Shown: positions 25,621 to 33,935 of the stretch, piece after piece
Position numbering within the stretch: position 1 is the first letter of the stretch
Layout of the letters: the number at the start of each line of letters is the position of its first letter
Assembly: GCA_020628165.1 (NCBI GenBank)
Contig: JAHDFM010000024.1
Location: 1 to 53,960, forward strand
Source: Bdellovibrionales bacterium
GTDB lineage: Bacteria; Bdellovibrionota; Bdellovibrionia; Bdellovibrionales; UBA1609
Length of the DNA: 53,960 nucleotides
Direction of reading: 5' to 3'
Program-made: the position numbers and the translations under genes
The notes under the pieces: generated by a model
Seen by the model: only the letters and a program-made list of their open reading frames with translations
What the model was told of the DNA's origin: nothing
The model's database searches: none

Positions 25621-26239
25621 ACTTTTCTCCACCTAAGTTCCATGAATGATAATACTTTACCCCACCAAACATTCTTTCTTTTTTGCTCTTTTTATTTCTC
25701 CAAGGTGATGTAGTTATTTTATATATGAGCCACCTTGTTCCTGCAGCAATATTTGTATTTGCTTCCTTTGCTTCATTTTGTGAGATATCAATAATCCCTT
25801 TTCGAATTTCTTTTTCCTTTTTTTGAGACAATATTAGCATCGTTGATACTAGAATTTGCATAAGACCAGTAGCTGAACTATTTGGCATTTTTGTGATTAC
25901 TTTCTCTCTAAAGGTAGATTCTACAGCAATTATAGACTTTACCAAAAGTGGATCAATATTTTCATCAATTAACTTTTTATCTTTCCAGTAATTTAACCAA
26001 AACTGAATTTTAACATCATATTGCCCTTTGTCTTGAGGAAACCCCTTCACTCTATTTAATTTTTTATACTTAAAGTTAGATTTATATTTATCAAAAATAT
26101 AATCTAGGTTGGATTTATATAAAAATTTCGCTTTTGAACTTGGATTACTACGACAATGCTCATCAACTATATGCTTTCGACCATTTTTACTTATTCTTGT
26201 ATGTTTATTAACAAGATGGTAACCGGGTTTACAATTCAC
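25580..26239 (-). CDS. SLT-domain lytic transglycosylase without signal peptide (possible effector)
   Basis: 219 residues. The first 31 residues carry a basic, aromatic His/Arg motif (YHLVNKHTRISKNGRKHIVD) ending EHCR, seen in small secreted-effector-like proteins. A GH23 core follows: Glu107 in IAVESTFREKV, SATGLMQI at 122-129, AAGTRWLIY, and YYHSWNLGGEKYAEKV as the AYNxG-type block. There is no signal peptide, unlike the other transglycosylases here, so it would need another route to reach murein. The start is GTG 26239 with GAGGA about 9 bases upstream. AT content is higher than in the core genes. It may also be a phage-like or competition lysozyme. Confidence 0.78.
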   Translation of the reverse strand: MNCKPGYHLVNKHTRISKNGRKHIVDEHCRSNPSSKAKFLYKSNLDYIFDKYKSNFKYKKLNRVKGFPQDKGQYDVKIQFWLNYWKDKKLIDENIDPLLVKSIIAVESTFREKVITKMPNSSATGLMQILVSTMLILSQKKEKEIRKGIIDISQNEAKEANTNIAAGTRWLIYKITTSPWRNKKSKKERMFGGVKYYHSWNLGGEKYAEKVFRVYNNSK

Positions 26240-26558
26240 TTAACTAGTTCCTCAAAAAAGTTCATTTGACGACGTCTAAGTCTAACAATGATCTAGCGAT
26301 ATGACTTAAAAAATGTATATGTACAACACAAAAAAAACCAAACACACAGATCAAACTGACCTTAAATCAACCTAATATAAATCACCATTAAAACTAGAGA
26401 AATATCGAGCTCAATAACATACAAATATTCAAGTATTCATAAACAACGTTATATAATTAACGCATTATTGCTACCATTAGTAATCAGGTCCCTTTGAGAG
26501 TACTTTTTTGCGCCAACCAAAAATTGACCACATCATCTTATCACGATACATGTAAAAG
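26240..26558. other. Intergenic AT-rich stretch with a decayed gene-end copy
   Basis: 319 bases without a supported gene. The segment from about 26441 to 26510 is a diverged copy of the 3' end of the polysaccharide deacetylase gene (see the repeat entries). The rest is AT-rich and should hold the promoters of the flanking, divergent genes. Confidence 0.5.
26441..26510. repeat. Decayed copy of the deacetylase gene 3' end and flank
   Basis: Direct repeat of 27061-27130 at a spacing of exactly 620 bases. By hand, 55 of 70 positions match over 26441-26510. Read in the deacetylase frame it gives KKVLSKGPDY then a stop, against QKALTKVPESQW in the living gene, so it is an eroded gene end. Similarity continues with a gap to about 26424. 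Confidence 0.7.
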
Positions 26559-26888
26559 ATGTTAAGATTTATTATATACTCACTTATTATTCTGTTTTTT
26601 ATTTTTTATATAAAAGTGACTACCTCTCATATATCAATTAAAAATTTGACTGCTCATAAAATTGAAAATGTAAAAATTAAATTAGAACGTGGTAACCAGT
26701 CTAAAATATTTAAATTAATAGAGCCAAATCAGGAGTTTTCGAAATATTTTTGGACAAATGATAATATTTTGTTACTAGAATTCGATTTTGGAGGCGAGGT
26801 CCATAAACTTGACTGTGGGTATATTTATGAAGGCTCACATAAATATAAAATTATGTTCATTCAAGAAAAATTTGAATGTAAGAAATAA
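26559..26888 (+). CDS. Small membrane-anchored hypothetical protein
   Basis: 109 residues. A hydrophobic N-terminal helix (about 3-20, rich in Ile and Phe) works as an uncleaved anchor or signal, followed by a short polar domain with two Cys (101 side chains from the start of a beta-rich region; last Cys near the C terminus in FECKK). No family was recognised. Codon use is extremely AT-rich compared with flanking core genes, suggesting recent arrival. It is the only gene in the 620-base unit bounded by the two copies of the deacetylase gene end, which makes it a candidate cargo gene. The start has no strong ribosome site. Confidence 0.55.
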   Translation: MLRFIIYSLIILFFIFYIKVTTSHISIKNLTAHKIENVKIKLERGNQSKIFKLIEPNQEFSKYFWTNDNILLLEFDFGGEVHKLDCGYIYEGSHKYKIMFIQEKFECKK

Positions 26889-27060
26889 AAGTGTGATCTC
26901 TAGAGTCCAGATAGATCTCTTCTCATGACTGATGACAATAATTCAGTACTTTAACCCAAGAAAGCTCAAAGGTTAGTTGGAGTTTTCTTTAGTATGATAA
27001 TTCAGCATTTTTATAATTATAATTGTCGGTTTGAATAACTTTTATATTTTCAAGTTTTAT

Positions 27061-27130
27061 AAACCTAGATAAATAAATAACGCGATATTGCTACCATTGG
27101 GATTCAGGTACCTTTGTGAGGGCTTTTTGG
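27061..27130. repeat. Right copy of the 620-bp-spaced direct repeat (in use as gene end)
   Basis: This copy forms the last 13 codons of the polysaccharide deacetylase (stop at 27091-27093) plus its 3' flank. It matches the decayed copy at 26441-26510. Confidence 0.7.
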
Positions 27131-28014
27131 AATTGTTTTTCTAGGTAAGGTTCACTGCAGGACTTGTGCCATAGGCCGGTGGTCATGCCTTTGGTGACGG
27201 CGTATTCTGCTAAGCGGCCGGGGTTGTTGGGCCAAATTTTCTTCGTTTTATAATTTGCTAAGAAATTGTTATCGTAGGCCTGTTCTGGGGTTATGAACCT
27301 CCAGTTGTTTTTTTTTAATTTCTGGAGGAGGTCATCTAAAAAGAGTGCTGCTAAATCATTTTCGTGCAAGAGCAACACGTGTTTGATAGGTCTTTTTGAG
27401 ACTTCCTTTCCCATTTGGTAATAATACTCTATGGCTCCGTAGAGTTCTTCGACATAAAAGTTTCTTAATTTATTTAGATCTACTTGAGATGTTGTTTTTG
27501 CATAGTTTTGAAAAAGAGTCTCCATATACCAATCATAGTTATTAATGGTAATGTAGGCGTTCTTATAGCCGTAAGAACCTAAGTACTGTCTAAAGCCATT
27601 CACCTTTTCTTGAGTGTTACCTTCACGCAAATAAGGAAAGCGGAACCATTTTTTATAATTTATAAAACGATGCAAGCGGTTGTGAGCCTCTCTAAAATCA
27701 TCTTTATAAGTTTTAAGGTCTGTGTTGTTAAAATTAAAGTGTGAGTGGGTGTGATTTGCTAAGATATGACCTGATCGTGCGTAAAAAACAACTCGAGATA
27801 AAGCTTCATCATTGTCCATTTTTGCTGAATTTACGTAAAAGGCGGCTTTGACCCCATGTTTATACAAAGCCTGAGTGATGCCTCTCATTCTCTGCTCTCC
27901 AGTTAAGTGACCATCTGCCACTCTAGGGGCATCATCAAACGAAATCGAAATTTGTTTGGCCAAAGAATTATTACTAAACGCCATAAAAAAAATAAATGTC
28001 ATAAACAGTTTCAA
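27091..28014 (-). CDS. Polysaccharide deacetylase (NodB homology domain)
   Basis: About 307 residues from the preferred start. NodB-type motifs in order: SISFDDAP (metal and catalytic Asp pair), NHTHSHFNF (two His ligands), RFPYLREG (the Arg/Pro block) and HVLLLHEND (late His). These enzymes remove acetyl groups from N-acetylated glycans such as peptidoglycan or chitin. The start is TTG 28014, giving signal peptide KLFMTFIFFMAFSNNSLA, supported by GAGGG about 8 bases upstream. ATG 28146 would add 44 residues, has no ribosome site and would leave only 30 bases to the divergent ppx start. Bdellovibrio-like predators use such deacetylases on prey wall. The C-terminal codons are duplicated 620 bases away. 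Confidence 0.88.
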   Translation of the reverse strand: MKLFMTFIFFMAFSNNSLAKQISISFDDAPRVADGHLTGEQRMRGITQALYKHGVKAAFYVNSAKMDNDEALSRVVFYARSGHILANHTHSHFNFNNTDLKTYKDDFREAHNRLHRFINYKKWFRFPYLREGNTQEKVNGFRQYLGSYGYKNAYITINNYDWYMETLFQNYAKTTSQVDLNKLRNFYVEELYGAIEYYYQMGKEVSKRPIKHVLLLHENDLAALFLDDLLQKLKKNNWRFITPEQAYDNNFLANYKTKKIWPNNPGRLAEYAVTKGMTTGLWHKSCSEPYLEKQFQKALTKVPESQW

Positions 28015-28176
28015 AAGATAAACCCTCAATTTTAAATTTAAATGATCGTGAATGAATTTTATCGCAAAAAAATGAGTTAAAAAAGTAAAAATAAAATACA
28101 CAGGTCTCATTAATCTTTGAATTGTATTGTTATGTCCTATTGACATTTCTAATGAACTTACATGTAATTATAAGTG

Positions 28177-29058
28177 ATGGAAAAGATGGCTGTTATTGAT
28201 ATTGGTTCTAATGCGATTCGCTTATCCATAGGACACAAAGGGCTCATCAATGAAATACACTCTGAAAGATTTCCGTTACGCCTCGGAAAAGATTCATTTT
28301 ACAACGGTCAGCTCAGCCGCTATACCACCAATCGTTTTTTACAGGTTTTAAAAGACATTCAACAAAAAACCAAAACACACCATGTGGAGAAAACTCGCTT
28401 TGTCGCCACCAGCGCACTCCGAGAGGCTAAAAATAAAGATTATATCATCGATAAAATTTATGATCGCCTCGGCATCGAGGTTGAACTGATAAGTGGAGTC
28501 ACCGAAGCTAAGCTACTATTCAATGCCGTTAAAAAATACTACACCCCTCCTCCACTCAAGCAAAGTCTTATTATGGACATTGGCGGCGGAAGTGTTGAGC
28601 TTATTTCTTATAGAAACAAAAAAATCAAAGCTACAAGCCTTAAAATGGGCACTGTGCGCCTTCTCAGCCAGTCAGCCACTCAACATCACCTCTGGTCAAA
28701 AACCATTGAAACGCAAATTTCAACACATATAGACCGCTTAAAAGGTGTAAATAAAAGCAGTTTTTTTATCGGCACGGGTGGAAACGTGAAAAGCCTTGGA
28801 AAGCTTGCCTACTACACCGGCATCTCAAAAAGAACAGACCGCCTCAGTATCAACTCCATAAACACTCTTTTTGTGATTTTAAGTGGACTCACCTATCGAC
28901 AACGCATCACACAACTAGGCCTCAAGCCTGATCGCGCCGACGTGATCTTTCCAGCAGCCTTAATCATTCACCATATAATGACTCGGTTTAACCTTGAATA
29001 CGTCAATATCCCACGTGTGGGCTTACGTAACGGTTTGTTTTTAAGTAAAGACAATTAA
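28177..29058 (+). CDS. ppx: Ppx/GppA family exopolyphosphatase/pppGpp phosphatase
   Basis: 293 residues. An actin-like ATPase fold with phosphate-1 loop AVIDIGSNAIRLSIG, the ATSALREAKN block, Glu in SGVTEAKLLF and phosphate-2 loop MDIGGGSVELI. These are standard for Ppx/GppA, which shorten inorganic polyphosphate from its ends and/or hydrolyse pppGpp. At this length it contains the two N-terminal domains only, without the C-terminal HD region of E. coli Ppx. It is convergent with ppk1, 6 bases apart. ATG 28177 is used; an ATG at 28186 with GGAAAAG upstream is also possible. Confidence 0.92.
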   Translation: MEKMAVIDIGSNAIRLSIGHKGLINEIHSERFPLRLGKDSFYNGQLSRYTTNRFLQVLKDIQQKTKTHHVEKTRFVATSALREAKNKDYIIDKIYDRLGIEVELISGVTEAKLLFNAVKKYYTPPPLKQSLIMDIGGGSVELISYRNKKIKATSLKMGTVRLLSQSATQHHLWSKTIETQISTHIDRLKGVNKSSFFIGTGGNVKSLGKLAYYTGISKRTDRLSINSINTLFVILSGLTYRQRITQLGLKPDRADVIFPAALIIHHIMTRFNLEYVNIPRVGLRNGLFLSKDN

Positions 29059-29064
29059 ACTTTA

Positions 29065-31170
29065 CTAGTACTTCTTTTTATTTTTAACTTTGTAGTAATT
29101 CATAAGGTGGGTTTGAGTGCCTTTGACCTTAGATTTTTCTCTTATGTAAGATCCGTCAGCTCTTAACTTCCAAGTTTGTCGGTCAGACTCTAAATAGCTA
29201 TCAAGTATCATCAAACCTTGCTCAATCAAAGCTGGTTCAATAAGTGGCACCAGCACTTCTACCCGCCGCTCTAGATTTCGGTGCATCAAATCGGCTGAGC
29301 CCAGGTACATGGCGCCCTCTTCCCTATTGTCTTTGCCCTCTCTGAAATAAAAAATACGAGAATGCTCTAAGAAGCGATCGACTATAGAGTAAACTTGAAT
29401 ATTCTGTGTTGCCTTAGTTTCACCCGGCTTAACAATACAAATGGTTCTTATAATCAAATGAATGACCACGCCTGCTTCAGCCGCATTGTACAAAGCCATG
29501 GCGATGTCTTTGTCTTCTAAATTGTTGCACTTAAAAATAATTTCTGCTGGCAAACCTTTTCGAGCGTTCTCAGTTTCTTTCAGAATCATCTTAAGGAATT
29601 TTTGTTTTAAATTCAGTGGAGCCTTCAAGATACTGCGGTAAGAGTCTTTCAAAGAGCGTCCCGTTAAAAAGTGAAACAACTCAACAACATCATCGGTGAT
29701 CTCTTTGCGAGAGGTCAATAAACCCACGTCTGTATATAGTTTTGCAGTGTTGGAGTTGTAGTTCCCCGAGCCTATATGGGAATAGCACTTAATATTGTCA
29801 CCTTCTTTACGAATCACAAGAGCCACCTTACAGTGCGTTTTTAAACCAACAACACCGTAAACAACATGACAGCCTGCACGCTCTAAACGGTTGGCCCATT
29901 CAATGTTTCTCTCTTCATCAAGTCGTGCCTGCAATTCAATAAGACACACCACCTGCTTGCCGTTCTCCGCAGCTTTTATCAAAGCTGGAACAATCGAACT
30001 TTCTTCATTGGTGCGATAAAATGTCATTTTAATAGCGAGCACATCTTTGTCGTTAGCGGCTGTCCAAATAAAATTCTCAACGCTGTTATTAAAACTCTCA
30101 AAAGGATGATGAACTAGAATATCTTTATTTTTAAGAACATTAAAAACATCTGTATCATCAGAAAAATCTTTGACAGGAACTGGAGTCCACACCTTGTACT
30201 TAAGCTCTGGCTTTTGTATCGAACAAATTGTGTGTAAATGAGAAAAATCAATTTCTTCTGACATCTCATAAATATCAAAATCGTGAATTTCTAACTCACT
30301 TTTGAGAAACTGAACGAGCCAATCACTTTTTGGCTTTCTGAGCTCTAATTTAACTACTTCTCCGTAGCGCCGTTCGCGCAGTTCTTTTTCGATCTTATCT
30401 AAAAGTGATGAGTTTTCTTCTTCATCACTTTCAACCTCGATGTTGCGTGTGACTCTGAAAAGCATAGTTTCGACAATTTCCATTTTTGGAAATAAATATT
30501 GAATAAAGTTTTGCACAATGTCTTCCGTGCGCACCCACATACTTTTGTTTTGATCTTGTATGCAGTAATAGGGAGGGAAAATGTCTGGAATCTTAACTCT
30601 TGAAAAAACCCTTTCATCATTGCCTGGGTATTTAAGCGCGACTGCCAAAGACACACTCATTGAAGAAATGTGCGGAAACGGATGCCCCACATCCACGGCC
30701 AGTGGCGTGAGCACAGGGAATATTTTATGAAAAAAGAGAGTCTTTAACTTTTCTATATTTGCAGTGCTTAAATCAGACCAATTGCAAATGTGTATATCAT
30801 GAGTTGCCAATTCTTTTTTAAGTTGCGTGAACGTGTTTTCTGCCGTCGCATAAAGTTTTAAAACATTCTCTCTAACTGCCAGTAGCTTAGAGTCTTTTAA
30901 GCTAGAAGGGTCGTGAATTTGATAGTGACGACTGATCCACATACGTTTGGTAAAAAAATCATCTAAATTAGAGTGAAAAATTGCTAAAAAGCGGAAACGA
31001 TCGAGCAGTGGCACTGTGTTATCAGAGGCTTGAGTTAAAACTCGACTTTGGAAACTTAGTAAAGAAATATCGCGATCTAAAAACTGCGAGCTCTTAGAGT
31101 TCACGGCAAATCGCTTTAACTTGAGTTTGTTCTCTTTACTGACTTTCTTTTTCTTTCTACGTTTAGCCAT
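29065..31170 (-). CDS. ppk1: Polyphosphate kinase 1
   Basis: 701 residues, normal Ppk1 length. N-terminal domain: FLDRDISLLSFQSRVL and NLDDFFTKRM. The catalytic half has MTFYRTNEESSIVPALIKAA, then GLKTHCKVAL with the autophosphorylated His (446), GSGNYNSNTAKLYTDVGL, and the second His region in VDRFLEHSRIFYF; late MHRNLERRVEVLVP. It makes polyphosphate from ATP. A very basic N-terminal extension (AKRRKKKKVSKENK) precedes the domain. ATG 31170 has AGGAG only two bases upstream; a TTG at 31185 has none. It lies tail to tail with ppx and divergent from the CHAD-like gene, forming a polyphosphate cluster. Confidence 0.96.
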   Translation of the reverse strand: MAKRRKKKKVSKENKLKLKRFAVNSKSSQFLDRDISLLSFQSRVLTQASDNTVPLLDRFRFLAIFHSNLDDFFTKRMWISRHYQIHDPSSLKDSKLLAVRENVLKLYATAENTFTQLKKELATHDIHICNWSDLSTANIEKLKTLFFHKIFPVLTPLAVDVGHPFPHISSMSVSLAVALKYPGNDERVFSRVKIPDIFPPYYCIQDQNKSMWVRTEDIVQNFIQYLFPKMEIVETMLFRVTRNIEVESDEEENSSLLDKIEKELRERRYGEVVKLELRKPKSDWLVQFLKSELEIHDFDIYEMSEEIDFSHLHTICSIQKPELKYKVWTPVPVKDFSDDTDVFNVLKNKDILVHHPFESFNNSVENFIWTAANDKDVLAIKMTFYRTNEESSIVPALIKAAENGKQVVCLIELQARLDEERNIEWANRLERAGCHVVYGVVGLKTHCKVALVIRKEGDNIKCYSHIGSGNYNSNTAKLYTDVGLLTSRKEITDDVVELFHFLTGRSLKDSYRSILKAPLNLKQKFLKMILKETENARKGLPAEIIFKCNNLEDKDIAMALYNAAEAGVVIHLIIRTICIVKPGETKATQNIQVYSIVDRFLEHSRIFYFREGKDNREEGAMYLGSADLMHRNLERRVEVLVPLIEPALIEQGLMILDSYLESDRQTWKLRADGSYIREKSKVKGTQTHLMNYYKVKNKKKY

Positions 31171-31305
31171 GGCTCCTGCATACAAAATTACGGTAAATTT
31201 GTCTAAAGATTTGAACTATTTACAGTATTTATCGGAACGACCCATTAATTAGTTGAACAGCTCATTTTAATAAAATAAATGAAATTTCAATGACAAGGGG
31301 GACTT

Positions 31306-32223
31306 ATGTATAAATTCTTAATTTTGCTACTTATAACACACTTAAACTTTGCACAGGCCAATATCAGTTTTAGCGAAGGAGGCAAAAATAGACTCATGGA
31401 ATCTCTCGGTCAAACGTCTAGCCTTATACTTAATATCGAAACAGGTGAAGGCCCCCATGATCCACAGGTAAAAAAATTGCGTAAGCAAATTGGTATGTTT
31501 AGAAATTTCATAGATATTTATATAATTATCTACCCAAAAAAATCTAAAATGCTTCAATTAAGAGAGCTGTTAGATGACGGCTATGAACTCTATGGTGATT
31601 ACAAAGATATTTTTGACAGTGTGAAAGACACGCCTGAATTTGCCCTAGAGTTTCTTAAATTCAAAAAAGAGAAAAAAGCTGTCAAAAAATGGATCAAGCA
31701 ATTTGAAAAAGCTGTCGTAAAAAAAATGAGTAAATGGAAAGAAAGAATAGCTTCACCAAGTAACGGCGTGCAATCTTATAAGTCCAAAGACTTAAGTCCT
31801 TTTTTCTGGGCTAACAACAATCAACTGGATTCCTTAATCCCAGGTCAAGACGAAGAGCTAGTTTTACAAACTCTAAAAAGCAGTCTCGTTGAAAAATCAC
31901 AACCGATTCTCAACAATCTATTTCTTATTGAAACACCTCTGAACTCCTATGATGAAGAGAATACGTTCCATGACTTTAGAAAGTCTCTAAGAGCAATATT
32001 AAAAATAAGTAATTGGTACCCTGAATACTTTATGTCTTTAGATGACAGCTACCTTGATGATGTTGTTGGACAATTTGGCGACTTGAACGATCTTATTGTC
32101 CGCTACCACAAATCGACTAAAGACTCACAACTCAAACAGAAAATTAAAGATGAATGGCAAAGCATATTAGAGAAGCTCGATAAAGAAAGACTGATTGAGC
32201 AATTAAACAGATTAGCTAGTTAA
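31306..32223 (+). CDS. Exported CHAD-like domain protein next to ppk1/ppx
   Basis: 305 residues with a signal peptide (about 1-18, FAQA). The mature protein is alpha-helical in two similar halves. Each carries a His-x-Asp/Arg helix: HDPQVKKLRKQIGMFR from His51, and FHDFRKSLRAILK with His222, Arg225 and Arg229, each followed by a helix like LLDDGYELYGDYKDI or VVGQFGDLNDLIVRY. This is the pattern of the conserved histidine alpha-helical domain (CHAD), which binds polyphosphate. CHAD proteins known to me are cytoplasmic; the signal peptide is unusual. AGGGGG lies 7 bases before the ATG. The family call is by eye; its place next to ppk1 and ppx supports it. Confidence 0.68.
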   Translation: MYKFLILLLITHLNFAQANISFSEGGKNRLMESLGQTSSLILNIETGEGPHDPQVKKLRKQIGMFRNFIDIYIIIYPKKSKMLQLRELLDDGYELYGDYKDIFDSVKDTPEFALEFLKFKKEKKAVKKWIKQFEKAVVKKMSKWKERIASPSNGVQSYKSKDLSPFFWANNNQLDSLIPGQDEELVLQTLKSSLVEKSQPILNNLFLIETPLNSYDEENTFHDFRKSLRAILKISNWYPEYFMSLDDSYLDDVVGQFGDLNDLIVRYHKSTKDSQLKQKIKDEWQSILEKLDKERLIEQLNRLAS

Positions 32224-32359
32224 TAACTTTTTTCAAGTTAACGGCTCGATATCTGCTTTGATCAGATATTTGTTAGTAAACTCTTTCACAACAGAGATCT
32301 AATAAAAATATAATACAAACCTTCCTTGCTACAAATATTTTATTCTGAAAATAAAATTG

Positions 32360-33130
32360 ATGAATTTAATTTGTGACTTTCATATTCATACTCGCTACAG
32401 CGATGGCAAATTAAGTTTAAGTGAAATCATTGATTTGTACGGAAAACATAACTTTGCTGCCATTGCCATCACAGATCACCTTTGTGAAAACAACACTCTC
32501 TTAGGTCGTTCTGCCAAACAGCTTAATAAGACCTTAACCCAAGATAATTTTAGCAATTACCTTAATGACATTGAATTCGAAAAAAAACGAGCCATGAAAC
32601 TCTACAATATGCTTGTCATTCCTGGAGTTGAAATCACCAAAAATAGTTTTTCTCACAAAAATTCCGCCCATATCTTAGGTTTAGGAATCAATGGCTATAT
32701 CAATCCTAATAACTCTATCGAAAACATTTGTGATCAAATTCGCAGACAAGGAGGCCTCACCATCGCGGCTCACCCAGTCGCTACAGGTAAATTTGAGCAC
32801 CAAACTTATTATTTATGGAACCACCGAAAACGATTAGAAAGTCACTTTGATGCTTGGGAGGTCGCCAGCGGCAGCAAGTTGTTTTCTAAAGTTTTAAAAA
32901 GTCACCTGCCCAAGATTGCCAATAGCGATTTACATCATCCAAAGCAAATTTACTCCTGGAAAACCATCGTTAACTGTAGTCGCAATCAAGAGGCTATTTT
33001 TCAAGCCATCAAAAATCAAAACTTATCCTTTAAATATTACCATAAAAACTTAATCCAAAAAGCAAGTGTCAAGGAGGTCATCAATGCTTTTCTTCCAGCC
33101 GCAGTTACCCACCCACAGGCCCATTTCTAA
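32360..33130 (+). CDS. PHP-domain phosphoesterase
   Basis: 256 residues covering a complete PHP metal site: CDFHIHTRYSDG (His8, His10), ITDH, VIPGVEIT (Glu), IAAHPV and IANSDLHH. PHP proteins hydrolyse phosphoester bonds using two or three metal ions; members include histidinol phosphatase and nucleotide or lipid phosphoesterases, and the substrate here cannot be told. ATG 32360 is preferred over the TTG three bases before it, though the ribosome site is weak. It is the first gene of an overlapping four-gene unit with OlsB-like and PlsC-like acyltransferases and arginase, so a role in lipid head-group metabolism is possible but inferred. Confidence 0.85.
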   Translation: MNLICDFHIHTRYSDGKLSLSEIIDLYGKHNFAAIAITDHLCENNTLLGRSAKQLNKTLTQDNFSNYLNDIEFEKKRAMKLYNMLVIPGVEITKNSFSHKNSAHILGLGINGYINPNNSIENICDQIRRQGGLTIAAHPVATGKFEHQTYYLWNHRKRLESHFDAWEVASGSKLFSKVLKSHLPKIANSDLHHPKQIYSWKTIVNCSRNQEAIFQAIKNQNLSFKYYHKNLIQKASVKEVINAFLPAAVTHPQAHF

Positions 33131-33935
33131 ATACAGTCCCAAAAAAATTAAGAAAATAAGGCAACTGAGTAAAATAAGTAAATTTCGCCAAAAAATTAAT
33201 TTCAAAATTAATGTGGGCGATTACGTCGTTAAAACTGCAGAAACTCCCGAAGAATTAACCTCAGCCCTCATGCTCAGACATGACATTTTCATAAAAGAGG
33301 GCCTCGGAGTCCTAAGCCTTCCTGAAAGCTTAGACTTTGACAAATATGATTTACTTGCCGATCACATTCTTCTTATCAAACGAGACAGTCAAAAACTCAT
33401 TGGAACTTACCGAGTTTTGTCGAGCAGTTTTTGTGATAGCTTTTACACTGGCAATGAGTTTTACATTGAAGACTTTTTAAATGAAAAAGGGATTAAGCTT
33501 GAGCTCGGCCGCGCTTGTATTCATCAAGATCACAGAAAAAGCTTTGCCATTCACCTGATCTGGAAGGGCCTAGGACGCTATGCAAGCCTCATTGGTGCCG
33601 CCAAAATGTTTGGTTGCACAAGTGTCAAATCAAATTGCAAACACCGAGCACAGCAGTACATAAATTATCTAAAGCCCAATTTTCATAGCGACCAATACAA
33701 TATAAGAGTTCGCTCAAAGTATTCAAGTTTTCAACAAAAGCAAGACTATAAAATATTACATCTTGATGAGATCAAACACTCCATCCCAGCCCTCATGAAA
33801 TCATATATGAAGGCAGGGGCTAAGTTTCATGGTTTTCCAGCCTACGACTCAAACTTAAAAACAACGGACTTTTTCACTGTCCTAGATTTAAAAAATTTAA
33901 ATGAACACTACAAAAAAAGGTACACCGTTTTATGA
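33084..33935 (+). CDS. olsB: OlsB-like N-acyltransferase (GNAT fold)
   Basis: 283 residues. After a basic N-terminal region the GNAT-type core shows TPEELTSALMLRHDIFIKEG, then LIGTYRVLSS, then the family signature KLELGRACIHQDHR, GRYASLIGAAKMFGCTSV and a C-terminal KAGAKFHGFPAYD. This matches OlsB/hemolysin-type acyltransferases, which transfer a 3-hydroxyacyl chain from ACP to the amino group of ornithine to give lyso-ornithine lipid. AAGGAGG six bases upstream fixes ATG 33084, 47 bases inside the PHP gene. It overlaps the plsC-like gene by four bases. N-acyl amino acid synthases of the FeeM type are the alternative, but the context favours OlsB. Confidence 0.85.
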   Translation: MLFFQPQLPTHRPISKYSPKKIKKIRQLSKISKFRQKINFKINVGDYVVKTAETPEELTSALMLRHDIFIKEGLGVLSLPESLDFDKYDLLADHILLIKRDSQKLIGTYRVLSSSFCDSFYTGNEFYIEDFLNEKGIKLELGRACIHQDHRKSFAIHLIWKGLGRYASLIGAAKMFGCTSVKSNCKHRAQQYINYLKPNFHSDQYNIRVRSKYSSFQQKQDYKILHLDEIKHSIPALMKSYMKAGAKFHGFPAYDSNLKTTDFFTVLDLKNLNEHYKKRYTVL

